The notes under the pieces are model-generated. The model saw nothing but the letters and a program-made list of their open reading frames with translations, had not been told where the DNA came from and searched no databases. Positions 1 through 7,645 of a stretch of DNA of 64,000 bases are shown piece after piece (the first letter of the stretch is position 1; every line of letters begins with the position of its first letter). This DNA comes from Lachnospiraceae bacterium. GTDB lineage: Bacteria; Bacillota; Clostridia; Lachnospirales; Lachnospiraceae. The translations under genes were made by a program, and so were the position numbers. The stretch spans positions 1 through 64,000 of the forward strand of contig SVEG01000002.1 of the NCBI GenBank assembly GCA_015057505.1, read 5' to 3'.

Positions 1-10
1 AAGCAGACAA

Positions 11-58
11 AAAGAGCTTTGTTTCTGTGCCCGTGTCATCACAGAAGTAAAGCTCTTT
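11..58 (-). terminator. Long hairpin, probable terminator
   Basis: An inverted repeat (AAAGAGCTTT at 11-20 with AAAGCTCTTT at 49-58, plus an inner TTCTGTG/CACAGAA pair) is followed on the minus strand by a T-run (CTCTTTTTG). It would stop minus-strand transcription leaving the window. Its host gene is not visible. Confidence 0.45.
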
Positions 59-84
59 GATTAGCAGGTAGAGGGTATAATTTG

Positions 85-120
85 GTTGAACGATGCACCA
101 TTTTTGGCGGGTCATTCAAC
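85..120. repeat. 36-bp palindromic repeat, copy 1
   Basis: An imperfect palindrome starting GTTGAACGATG and ending GTCATTCAAC, with a TTTT centre; identical copies lie at 3017-3052 and 3378-3413. The arms pair at 12 of 16 positions plus one G-T pair. The flanking bases here are G84 and C121, while copies 2 and 3 have A and T, so the pair is kept by compensatory change. No ORF is needed to explain it. Confidence 0.85.
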
Positions 121-160
121 CGAACACTTCCGAAGCAAGCTGCGCCGAATAGGCACAGAA

Positions 161-197
161 AAGCCAGTTGTTCTGTTAGGCAACTGGCTTGTTTTTT
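161..197. terminator. Bidirectional intrinsic terminator
   Basis: A perfect 10-bp stem (AAGCCAGTTG/CAACTGGCTT) is followed by TTTTTT on the plus strand and TTTTC on the minus strand. It directly follows the stop codon of the minus-strand lipoprotein gene at 196. Confidence 0.75.
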
Positions 198-711
198 ATT
201 CTGTTACAAATTCGTATGAATAAATATCAATAGGTATGTCACCAAGCTCTGCAAATGGAGCTATAATTTTACCCTCCGCATTTACCTCTACTTCTACAAG
301 AGCTTTTTCTTGAGTTAACCATTTTTCATATTCATCTTTAGAGATTGCAAAATCATAAGTTCTTACTTCTCGGTTTTCTTCTTCAATAAAAATAATAAAT
401 CGAACATAGTATTGATATTTGTAAGTCCAAACAGAGTTTTCTTCGTCCCATGTGTCTTGGTCTTCATACATAATAGTTTTTACTTGTGCTAACACTTTAG
501 CAGTTGTTTGTTGATTCGATGCATCAGATGTAGGAGTTGGTGTTGGTGTCGGTGTTTCAGTTACAGTAGGAACTGGTGTTTCAGTTAGTGCAGAGCTTGG
601 GATTCTCTCATCTTCCTTTTGTACTTCTGAAGTTACATTCTCCCCATTAATCGCCCCATTCTCGTTTGTATTTCCACATGCACAAAAAGAAATACAAAAT
701 GCTGCTACCAA
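196..711 (-). CDS. Putative lipoprotein, apparent start-site frameshift
   Basis: This encodes about 171 residues, of unknown function. After a hydrophobic stretch with a lipobox-like SFCAC there is a low-complexity Thr/Pro linker (residues ~45-62) and a ~100-residue C-terminal domain I do not recognise. The open frame starts only at a TTG (709-711). A better ATG with a good AAGGAAGG site lies at 723-725, but it is one base out of frame because the poly-A tract 713-719 has seven A. Eight A would give MKKKKLVAAFC, a textbook lipoprotein signal. This could be a sequencing error, slippage, phase variation or decay. A terminator follows the stop. Confidence 0.6.
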   Translation of the reverse strand: MVAAFCISFCACGNTNENGAINGENVTSEVQKEDERIPSSALTETPVPTVTETPTPTPTPTSDASNQQTTAKVLAQVKTIMYEDQDTWDEENSVWTYKYQYYVRFIIFIEEENREVRTYDFAISKDEYEKWLTQEKALVEVEVNAEGKIIAPFAELGDIPIDIYSYEFVTE

Positions 712-771
712 CTTTTTTTCTTCATCTTTCCTTCCTTCTTTCGTAAATGTATTTTCTTTACTTAAATAATT

Positions 772-2106
772 TCATGGGTCAATGAGTCCGGTGCCAAAGC
801 AAAGAGAGCAAACGCCTTTTTGGTGCGCACCTCCTTGTGTACACATTCCGCAAGGCGTAATACCTGTGGCATCGCAGATAGGACAGCTTCCGATGTAATT
901 GTTACCGTTGCAGACATTGCAGAGGAATCTGCCCTGACCCTGGCAGTCCGGACACCAGTTAGGATTGTCAATCTGCATTTCCACGGTCTCGGTCTTGAAT
1001 TCACGCCTATCGGTGGAATGGGGGCAATAGATTCGACAATCTTCATAGCCCGTTCCGTCGCATTCGTTGCAATGCTTGAGGGCCGTACCATTGCAGAGAT
1101 CGCAGGCAACCTCCTCTTTGGTCTTGTCTGAGATTCTATAGCCCTTCCCGTTGCACTTGGTACAGAAAGTTCGACCTACGCCATGGCACATATGGCAAGG
1201 AGCTTTCCCTGTTCCGTTACAGACAGGGCAAAAAATAAATTCGTTTTCTACTTTGTAGCCACAATCCTTGCAATATTCCACTTCCATTGTCACAAAATCG
1301 GTGATAAACTGCTCGGATTCCGTATTGCCACCGCACTTAAAGCAGATTATGTAGCCTTCCTCACACGCATCACAGAATATTTCACCTGCGCCGAAGCAAA
1401 ACTCGCAGGGACCACAGGTATCACAGTAAATGCAGTTGCCAGTGCCGAGGCATTCAGAACAGATGATTTTTCTGTTCTCTTCAAGTTCAGTTGCCACGAC
1501 GTTAACTGTTATATCATGCTGTGTCGCCGTAAAATTTATGGTTTCCTGTGTCTTTTCTCTAATGGCATCGCCGTTGGCATTTTCGTCGAGTATCGCGATA
1601 TCTACTTTTACTTCTTTATCTTCGGTCAGATATTCTTGCTCAATCGTGGTTTCAATTACGTTTCTGATGCAGTCTTCGATGGATGTACCGGTAAAGCTGA
1701 TACCGGAATATATTTCACGGGCGTCATCGTTCAGACAAACACTGTAAATAACAATATTGTTTGCATCCACATATAGAGCCAACTCGGGGTTTATTGCTAG
1801 GTATACCACAGCAGCACTCTGTTCGAGCACCATCTGCAAGTCGATCTCGCCGGATGCTGTAAGTGGCAGTTCGGACGTTATATCTTCCTCGGATGGCTGT
1901 GTATCAATGTCCGGAGCCTTTTCGATCTCGCCGGATGCTGTAAGTGGCAGTTCGGACGTTATATCTTCCTCGGATGGCTGTGTATCAATGTCCGGAGCCT
2001 TTTTTGAACACGCTATAAGCGCGGGGCAGAGGAGCAAGATAATGATCAGTACCGATATCGTTTTTCTGAATGTTCCTACTCGTCTTTTTCGAAATACATT
2101 ATTCAT
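772..2106 (-). CDS. Lipoprotein with RsgI-like domain and DnaJ-type zinc fingers
   Basis: This encodes 444 residues. The ATG at 2106 is chosen for its AGGAGGG site, not the upstream in-frame codons. A signal segment ends in a lipobox (LIACS), so the protein is probably anchored outside the membrane. Next come two identical 27-residue repeats starting KAPDIDTQPSEED, then a ~90-residue region (INPELALYVDANN, ALNDDAREI-like) resembling the middle domain of RsgI-type anti-sigma factors. The C-terminal half carries at least ten CxxCxGxG-type motifs like the DnaJ cysteine-rich zinc domain. Such fingers are normally cytoplasmic, so the exported setting is odd. Function unknown; perhaps a metal-binding envelope protein. 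Confidence 0.75.
   Translation of the reverse strand: MNNVFRKRRVGTFRKTISVLIIILLLCPALIACSKKAPDIDTQPSEEDITSELPLTASGEIEKAPDIDTQPSEEDITSELPLTASGEIDLQMVLEQSAAVVYLAINPELALYVDANNIVIYSVCLNDDAREIYSGISFTGTSIEDCIRNVIETTIEQEYLTEDKEVKVDIAILDENANGDAIREKTQETINFTATQHDITVNVVATELEENRKIICSECLGTGNCIYCDTCGPCEFCFGAGEIFCDACEEGYIICFKCGGNTESEQFITDFVTMEVEYCKDCGYKVENEFIFCPVCNGTGKAPCHMCHGVGRTFCTKCNGKGYRISDKTKEEVACDLCNGTALKHCNECDGTGYEDCRIYCPHSTDRREFKTETVEMQIDNPNWCPDCQGQGRFLCNVCNGNNYIGSCPICDATGITPCGMCTQGGAHQKGVCSLCFGTGLIDP
1841..2002. repeat. Exact 81-bp tandem duplication
   Basis: Two identical 81-bp units (1841-1921 and 1922-2002) lie inside the preceding gene and add 27 residues in frame. Perfect identity, including synonymous positions, indicates a recent slippage or unequal exchange. 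Confidence 0.9.
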
Positions 2107-2648
2107 AAGTATCCCTCCTAATTTTATTCTAAACATTTTTTGCATATATTACTTTAGTATTCCAGATGCTCATATTCGAAATTGCACCCCTCGTTGCTAC
2201 CTAACACGATATCCAACCGCATTTATCATATCCAATTTATAGTAATTTGTAGGTTTTGTAGAAAATTCCAATTTATATATCTCTTTTGCCTATACAATTG
2301 AACTTACGTTCAATTGTCATCCCTCGCTCTAAAGAGCTCGGTCAATTCAAGTTGTCGAACTGTTCAACTTCAAATTTTCTTTACTCTTTATATTATCGGT
2401 ATTTTTCTACTTAAAATCAATATAAATCAAAAAACATCAGATAATTCATTTCCGTAAGACCGTTTCCATGTGTGCATCCATATTTTCTACACCATTTTTG
2501 ACACCATTTTTCCTACAAACCACACCAATTTACACCATGTTACGATATCTCTCCATAAACTCAAACATTCAAAAAGCCTTGAGAAACCGCCATTTCCCAA
2601 GTTTTTATCGCTATCCCCTCTATTCATTTAACATAAGTTTCTGTTATG
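2107..2648. other. Gene-free stretch with a small palindrome
   Basis: No convincing coding region. The only clear structure is a perfect 9-bp inverted repeat CAATTGAAC/GTTCAATTG at 2295-2316. The rest is AT-rich and unremarkable by eye. Confidence 0.4.
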
Positions 2649-2829
2649 TTTATTGCCGGCAGGCGCAAGGGGATACCGCTGTGCGATTTATGCGCCACGG
2701 AGATGAGACTCAGGAAAACTTTGGAAGATACACCTTCCAAAGTTTTCGGTGTTTTGAGGCTCATAGAAGTGCCCGGCGCATCTGAGACACAGCAGGTATC
2801 TTTTGTGAGGAGATGCCGTATAAATAGTG
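2649..2829. repeat. Long imperfect inverted repeat (~180 bp)
   Basis: Nested arms pair over ~180 bp: a perfect 13-bp core (AAAACTTTGGAAG 2715-2727 with its complement 2734-2746), then ATGAG-CTCA, ATGCGCC/GGCGCAT, GCTGTG/CACAGC and GATACC/GGTATC moving outwards. It lies just beyond the stop of the ThiT fragment. It may be a miniature foldback element or a large structured terminator. Confidence 0.6.
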
Positions 2830-2834
2830 GCTTT

Positions 2835-3047
2835 CTACACCGTCATCTGCTTTATCTGCTTTAATGCCTTTGCAACAGGCGGCAGAGCGATGATTACAAG
2901 AGTAATAGCTGCTTCAAGAGCTAAGTAACTACCGTTGTACGCCATGGAATAAAGGGTTACATTCCAGCCCTCCCAGGCGTATGCACCAAAGAAGATTACG
3001 CCTGACAACACAGCAAGTTGAACGATGCACCATTTTTGGCGGGTCAT
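2835..3047 (-). pseudogene. thiT: ThiT-like thiamine transporter, C-terminal fragment
   Basis: About 60 residues match the last third of ECF-type thiamine transporter substrate subunits (ThiT): SGVIFFGAYAWEGWN, SMAYNGSY and a final membrane helix. Intact ThiT is about 180-200 residues. The first ~10 codons come from the 36-bp repeat (3017-3052), and a TGA lies just upstream in frame, so the 5' two thirds are missing. No ribosome site precedes it. It is probably non-functional. Confidence 0.65.
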
Positions 3048-3052
3048 TCAAC
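3017..3052. repeat. 36-bp palindromic repeat, copy 2
   Basis: Identical to copies 1 and 3, and shares with copy 3 the extra flanks A upstream and TGATTG downstream. It sits exactly where homology of the ThiT fragment begins. Confidence 0.85.
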
Positions 3053-3184
3053 TGATTGGGCGGTTTTTGTCACTCACATAAGGTCAACCCACCCCTTGGG
3101 CGGTTGTTCCTTTTCTACTTACAGTGTATCATATTCTTTTCTCTTTCGCAATCTTTTTTATTCCAACCCGTTAGATTTCCACTC

Positions 3185-3472
3185 TTACTTCATTCCAAAC
3201 ACAAATTCCAACTGCGGATTTCCTGCAAGCAAATCATTGCGCTTACAATGATGCACATAATAATTCAAATTTGTACCCATGATATAACTCAGAAAATAAA
3301 TATCCTCCCCGAGATACATTACATATTCGCCGATCTCGCGCCAATACGCAGCATCTGCAACAACCTCTTCCCCCGTAGTTGAACGATGCACCATTTTTGG
3401 CGGGTCATTCAACTGATTGAGAAAATCGTGGTACACGAAGCCGTAAAAAGCCCGGATGGCTGCCAAAAACAA
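3185..3472 (-). pseudogene. Unrecognised gene fragment joined to the repeat
   Basis: The open frame is a mosaic. Residues from the 36-bp repeat (3378-3413) sit in its middle, the N-terminal part is antisense to the recombinase tail, and about 60 residues after it (EEVVADAAYWREIGEYVMYL and onwards, ending EFVFGMK) look like the end of a real protein that I cannot assign. It is probably a 3' gene remnant truncated at the repeat, not a working gene. Confidence 0.35.
3378..3413. repeat. 36-bp palindromic repeat, copy 3
   Basis: Identical to copies 1 and 2. It separates the unassigned minus-strand fragment from the recombinase tail on its other side. Confidence 0.85.
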
Positions 3473-3514
3473 AAGGTAGACATCTACTACCGCTTTATCG
3501 GAAAGATTGATTAA
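3413..3514 (+). pseudogene. Large serine recombinase, C-terminal tail only
   Basis: Reading from 3413 the plus strand encodes 33 residues then TAA, including LIEKIVVHEAV and VDIYYRFIGKID. This is the characteristic end of transposon/ICE-type large serine recombinases (TnpX/TndX class), whose last residues read IVVHE...QKVDIYYRFIG. Everything upstream, including the catalytic domain, is gone; the 36-bp repeat is at the break. In such elements the recombinase 3' end lies close to the element end, which fits the damaged gene that begins about 55 bp downstream. Confidence 0.65.
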
Positions 3515-3567
3515 ATGAAACTCCCTGCGTGTCGGGATGCGGTACGCAGGGGAAGCAATAACCTTAA

Positions 3568-4110
3568 CTATGGGAGTCCGGCATCTCTTCTCCCGATATC
3601 ACCCTGCTTCCGAAAATAGCAGATATTTTTAACATAAGTATTGATGAACTTTTGGGGACAAATTCAGACTCAGATGAGCAATCCGACAATACTGAAGAGA
3701 CGGGATTAACCCAAAGACAAATAGACACCATTTTTAACCATATTCCCGGCATACCCGGAACCTCAGGCAAAAAGATTGTATTTGCAGACGATGCACCGTA
3801 TCTCAGAATGATGATTCCGCAAATCCTATCAGAACAAAACCACAAGGTTTTCCTTGCCGAAAACGGTCTTGAAGCTGTTGAAATTGTAAACAGAGAAAAT
3901 CCTGAATACTGCATACTTGATATCAACATGCCTGTTATGGATGGATTGGAGGCTCTGTCAAAAATAAAATCCTCCCACCCTAATATGAAAGTGATTATGC
4001 TTACAGCAATGGCCGAACGAGGTACAGTTGAGAAGGCAAAAGAACTCGGTGCCGATGATTATATTCTTAAGCCCTTTGCTCCGGCAGACATAATTGCAAG
4101 AATACGATAA
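3568..4110 (+). pseudogene. XRE-HTH/response-regulator fusion lacking its 5' end
   Basis: The frame open from 3568 begins WESGISSPDITLLPKIADIF, the second half of an XRE/Cro helix-turn-helix domain, and continues through SIDELLG into a linker. A complete REC domain follows (KIVFADDAP with acidic pocket; phospho-acceptor Asp in YCILDINMPVMDG; Thr in MLTAMAE; Lys in ILKPFAP). The first ~35 residues of the HTH are missing, and recombinase-derived DNA lies directly upstream. An internal TTG at 3652 could still express the REC part, but no good ribosome site is seen. Probably a DNA-binding response regulator split by a mobile element. Confidence 0.65.
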
Positions 4111-4112
4111 AT

Positions 4113-4655
4113 CTATAAACTCTTGCCTGCCGCATATGCATTCTGCATAATCTCACCATCCGCCTCCAGACTGTCAGCGCTTGTATGCACAATCTTGGCA
4201 TGCAATACCATATCGCGATTTTGGAAATCCTTAAGGAACCAGTCATATGCCTTTTCTGCAGACTCGTATCTGTCCTTTGCTCCCTGTGCAAATACACCCA
4301 CAAGCTTAATTCCGGGATGTACGCGGACACCGTCTGCGGTAATCAGGCAATAATGTCTGTTCATATATGTAATCATCGGCCCGCTGACCTGTGAACAATA
4401 ATTAGGAGCCGCAAGTACGAGTGCACCACATTCATGCAAATCCTTCCAATAAGGTGCCAAATCATCCTGCACAATACAATCTACCTTGTTCTTTTTGCAG
4501 GTGCCGCACGCCTGACAACCCTTCACGTTCAAATCATTCAAGTGGTACTCCACAACCTCATGTCCCGCTTCTCTCGCACCTCTTAAAACTTCGTTGGCAA
4601 TCGTTGCGGACGGTCCGTTCTTATGCGGACTACCAAATACAGCTACTACTTTCAT
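4113..4655 (-). CDS. NAD(P)H-dependent FMN reductase / flavodoxin-fold protein
   Basis: This encodes 180 residues. The N-terminus KVVAVFGSPHKNGPS is the phosphate-binding loop of the flavodoxin-like FMN reductase family, and GCQACGTCKKN near residue 47 is the cysteine pair common in iron-sulfur flavoprotein relatives. LAAPNYCSQVSGPM fits the flavin-ring loop. It should bind FMN and reduce flavins or quinone-like compounds in the cytoplasm; the substrate is not predictable. It ends 3 bp from the convergent truncated regulator and follows the propeller gene by 15 bp on the same strand, so the two may be cotranscribed. Confidence 0.85.
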   Translation of the reverse strand: MKVVAVFGSPHKNGPSATIANEVLRGAREAGHEVVEYHLNDLNVKGCQACGTCKKNKVDCIVQDDLAPYWKDLHECGALVLAAPNYCSQVSGPMITYMNRHYCLITADGVRVHPGIKLVGVFAQGAKDRYESAEKAYDWFLKDFQNRDMVLHAKIVHTSADSLEADGEIMQNAYAAGKSL

Positions 4656-4670
4656 TATTCTTCTCCTTTT

Positions 4671-5672
4671 CTATCTTTCGCATTCTCCAGGCACTTCTGG
4701 GTCTCCGGGGTCATCAAGTATCTGAACGGCAGTCGCCGGCCCAAGCTCTCTCCAGTCATTAAGCACCCAGACAACTTCCTTTTGCGGCGTAACTTCTACT
4801 AACTGTGGCGTTGTTCCTTTCGCTCCCATAGAGCAAAGAATCGTATTACCGTTCTTGAGTCTGACGCATGACTGGCTTCCACCAAGCCTGTATTTTGCAG
4901 GAAGTTCATCAAGACATATCTCCCATACAACCTCTCCATTACGATTCACCTCACGCGTCGCCCTGTCACTCTCTGAAGTAATTAACGTATTACCGTTAAG
5001 CAAACGTACAGCAGCCCACGGCTTACCGATTTGATACTCCCATATAACATTAAAATCCATGTCATATTCAACTACTTTATTAAGCGAAAGATACGGTGCC
5101 AGAAATGTATTATCCTTCGTCATTCGAAAACGACGAAACTGTCCATGGACGTCTTTAACTCTCTCCGAATCATACGGAACCTCATGTTCATATGTAACTT
5201 CATTTGTTTTGGTATTAACAATCACTGCACGGGGCGGAACAGCATTGATAACCATTAGTACCCTGTCCTCGTCAAGCGGTTGCATGGTATGAACTTCTTC
5301 ATTTTCACCTATATCAAACTTCCAAACGAGCTTTTTATCAGGTGTTACCTCACCCGCCCAATACATACGCGAAAACACTATATTACCGTTTTTCTTCATC
5401 CAGATATCGTCGTATTCATAGCCCTTGCCGGAATCAAATGTCCAGATAATCTTACCCTCATGAACAAGAAACATTCGATTGCAATCTTCACCTATGTAAA
5501 GCATGGAATGCTGCGAAAGGCCTTTTCCCGGATAACTCTCCGGCGTAGCCTCTGTTCCTATTTTCCATACAGGCGCATCAATTTCCCGCTCATCTTCACC
5601 ACGTGCCGGAACACCAGGAGCCGTAAATTTACCTATTACATCCATAAGAGGCGTATCTTTTGTTCGACTCAT
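4671..5672 (-). CDS. PQQ-like/arylsulfotransferase-like beta-propeller protein
   Basis: This encodes 333 residues with no signal peptide, so probably cytoplasmic. Repeating blades of the type GKIIWTFDSG, KKLVWKFDIG, NVIWEYQIG, GEVVWEICLD and KEVVWVLNDW indicate a propeller of the PQQ-like or arylsulfotransferase (ASST) superfamily, with GNTLITSE and GNTILCSM between strands. ASST catalytic histidines cannot be assigned with confidence, so the activity is open. The start ATG has a GGGAGAGA site. Upstream is tyrA, downstream the flavin reductase, all on one strand. Confidence 0.65.
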   Translation of the reverse strand: MSRTKDTPLMDVIGKFTAPGVPARGEDEREIDAPVWKIGTEATPESYPGKGLSQHSMLYIGEDCNRMFLVHEGKIIWTFDSGKGYEYDDIWMKKNGNIVFSRMYWAGEVTPDKKLVWKFDIGENEEVHTMQPLDEDRVLMVINAVPPRAVIVNTKTNEVTYEHEVPYDSERVKDVHGQFRRFRMTKDNTFLAPYLSLNKVVEYDMDFNVIWEYQIGKPWAAVRLLNGNTLITSESDRATREVNRNGEVVWEICLDELPAKYRLGGSQSCVRLKNGNTILCSMGAKGTTPQLVEVTPQKEVVWVLNDWRELGPATAVQILDDPGDPEVPGECER

Positions 5673-5721
5673 AACTTATCTCTCCCAATACATTTTTTAA
5701 TAAATTATAGTCTAAAAAAAA

Positions 5722-6555
5722 TTACCCATCTACCTCTTCTTTACACATTTTTCCCTCAAAAAGAAGCTTTTTCAATTCTTCTGCATCATTATCTTTGATT
5801 GCGTCTCTGTATTTTGTAAGCTCATCAATAAAAAATTCAAGCTCATACAAAAGGTGGTCTTTATTCTCGAGGAAAAGTTCAGTCCACATATTTTCATTAA
5901 GCCATGCTACTCTTGTAAGATCCTTGTAGCTTCCTGCCGAAAATCCCTTATGCTCTCTTGCAGTCGGGCTCTTGATAAAAGCATTAGATACAATATGTGC
6001 CATCTGTGAAGTAAACGCTATCATCTTATCATGCTTATCCGCGGTTGTTACCGTAACATTGTTAAAACCTGCCGGTACAAGCATTTCCTTTACACGTGCA
6101 AGAAATGTAATGTCATCATATGTCTTCGGAACAAGCACCATTGTTGCATTCTTAAACATATCCTTGCTGCTGTATTTGTAACCCGAGTAGTGAAGGCCTG
6201 CCATCGGATGTCCGCCGACAAATATAAAACCATATTTCTCTGAGAGTTCAAAACCTGCTTTACAAACCTCTGCCTTGGTACCGCAACAATCTATTACTAT
6301 ACTTGATTTGTTGATATACGACGCCATCTTCTCAAGATATGCAATTGATTCCTTGGGGTAAAGTGCCACAAATATCAAATCACAATCCCCGATAGTCTTC
6401 TCATTAAGCTCATCTGCCATATCTTCTGCAAGAATCGCAAGCTTGACTATCTTGGTATCGATATCATAACCGTATACTTCCCAGTCCTTATGTTCATTGT
6501 ATGCTTTTACAAGTGAGCCTCCGATGAGACCCATTCCGACTACTCCGACTTTCAT
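5722..6555 (-). CDS. tyrA: Prephenate dehydrogenase
   Basis: This encodes 277 residues. It makes 4-hydroxyphenylpyruvate from prephenate in tyrosine synthesis. The N-terminal Rossmann loop VGVVGMGLIGGSL and the Asp after strand 2 (GYDID) indicate an NAD cofactor. GGHPMAGLHYSG carries the catalytic histidine region, and a helical dimer domain follows. It lacks the ACT domain found in some Firmicute enzymes. Its ATG overlaps the aroF stop by four bases (ATGA), so the pair is translationally coupled and should share the tyrosine leader upstream of aroF. Confidence 0.92.
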   Translation of the reverse strand: MKVGVVGMGLIGGSLVKAYNEHKDWEVYGYDIDTKIVKLAILAEDMADELNEKTIGDCDLIFVALYPKESIAYLEKMASYINKSSIVIDCCGTKAEVCKAGFELSEKYGFIFVGGHPMAGLHYSGYKYSSKDMFKNATMVLVPKTYDDITFLARVKEMLVPAGFNNVTVTTADKHDKMIAFTSQMAHIVSNAFIKSPTAREHKGFSAGSYKDLTRVAWLNENMWTELFLENKDHLLYELEFFIDELTKYRDAIKDNDAEELKKLLFEGKMCKEEVDG

Positions 6556-7556
6556 TCTTTTATTGCCTCCATTACTCTGTTGATTTTCTTAGAAATTTTA
6601 TCAAATTGCTCAGGTGTAAGTGACTGTGCTCCGTCACAAAGTGCTTTCTGAGGATTATTGTGAACCTCTATCATAAGTCCGTCAGCGCCTGCCGCTACCG
6701 CCGCAAGTGCCATCGGCTCTACAAGCCTTGCAATTCCGGTTGCATGACTCGGATCAACAACTATAGGAAGATGTGTGAGTTCACGAAGCATCGGTACAGC
6801 AGACAAATCAAGAGTATTTCTTGTGTAAGTCTCAAATGTACGGATTCCTCTCTCACAAAGAATTACGTTCTCATTACCGCCTGCCATGATATACTCCGCA
6901 CTCATAAGAAGCTCTTTGAGAGTATTGGCAAGACCACGCTTAAGTAAAATTGTCTTGTTTGTCTTACCAAGCTCCTTAAGAAGCTCAAAATTCTGCATGT
7001 TTCTCGCACCGACCTGAATGACATCAACATCTTCAAATAACGGTAAGTGGTTTGCATTCATGATTTCAGTTACAATCGGAAGTCCTGTTGCTTTCTTAGC
7101 CTTAAGCAAAAGTTCAAGTCCCTCTGCCTTCATTCCCTGGAAATCGTACGGTGAAGTTCTGGGCTTAAATGCACCACCGCGAAGCATTGTAGCACCTGAT
7201 GCCTTTACCTTATTTGCAACTTCAAGAATCTGTTCTTCCGACTCAACTGAGCACGGACCTGCTATTATCGCAAAGTTGCCTGCACCTATTTTTGTGTTGC
7301 CAACCTCTATTACAGTATCTTCGGGATGAAACTTTCTGTTAGCACTCTTAAACGGCTCACTTATGCGTTTAACACTTTCCACCATCGAAAGCGATGCTAC
7401 CAAATCCCCATCAATACCTCTTGTATCTCCGACAAGGCCAAGCACTGTCTGAAATTCACCTTTTGATACATGAACGCTTACGCCCTGTTCCTCAAACCAA
7501 TCTATTAATTTGTTCAACTGTTCCTCCGGTACTCCCGGCTTTAAAACTGTAATCAT
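6552..7556 (-). CDS. aroF: 3-deoxy-7-phosphoheptulonate (DAHP) synthase
   Basis: This encodes 334 residues; the ATG at 7556 is chosen for its GGAGGAAGAG site. It condenses phosphoenolpyruvate and erythrose-4-phosphate, the first step of the shikimate pathway. Residues ~1-70 form the ferredoxin-like regulatory domain of the Thermotoga-type enzyme, known there to mediate aromatic feedback inhibition. The barrel follows with GPCSVES, LRGGAFKPRTSPY, KRG and DPSHATG. With tyrA directly behind it and a Tyr-codon leader in front, this is probably the tyrosine-dedicated isozyme. Confidence 0.95.
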   Translation of the reverse strand: MITVLKPGVPEEQLNKLIDWFEEQGVSVHVSKGEFQTVLGLVGDTRGIDGDLVASLSMVESVKRISEPFKSANRKFHPEDTVIEVGNTKIGAGNFAIIAGPCSVESEEQILEVANKVKASGATMLRGGAFKPRTSPYDFQGMKAEGLELLLKAKKATGLPIVTEIMNANHLPLFEDVDVIQVGARNMQNFELLKELGKTNKTILLKRGLANTLKELLMSAEYIMAGGNENVILCERGIRTFETYTRNTLDLSAVPMLRELTHLPIVVDPSHATGIARLVEPMALAAVAAGADGLMIEVHNNPQKALCDGAQSLTPEQFDKISKKINRVMEAIKE

Positions 7557-7577
7557 AATCTCTTCCTCCATGTCTTA

Positions 7578-7616
7578 AAATAAAAAAACCGATGTCGGCA
7601 CTGCCTGACATCGGTT
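7578..7616 (-). terminator. Attenuator terminator before aroF
   Basis: A perfect 10-bp stem (AACCGATGTC/GACATCGGTT) with a 10-nt loop is followed by seven T on the minus strand. It lies between the leader peptide stop and the aroF ribosome site, the position expected of a transcription attenuator. The leader segment TGCTGCC could pair with GGCAGTG in the loop, a possible competing structure. Confidence 0.85.
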
Positions 7617-7645
7617 AATACTCACACTAAAATAAAAGTATCAAT

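Noticed and set aside
1757-2242. Plus-strand ORF with repeated Ser/Asp-rich segments
   Set aside because: It is antisense to the lipoprotein gene; its repeat merely reflects the 81-bp duplication.
2295-2316. Operator for a nearby regulator (perfect 9-bp palindrome CAATTGAAC/GTTCAATTG)
   Set aside because: No promoter overlaps it and no adjacent regulator gene is known, so function is unsupported.
85-3413. CRISPR repeats (36-bp identical palindromic repeats)
   Set aside because: Only three copies separated by 2,897 and 325 bases, no regular spacers and no cas genes in the window.
3017-3413. Integron attC sites, because the repeat ends read GTTGAAC and ATTCAAC (GTTRRRY/RYYYAAC)
   Set aside because: The boxes are in the opposite order from attC (which runs RYYYAAC to GTTRRRY), and no integrase is present.
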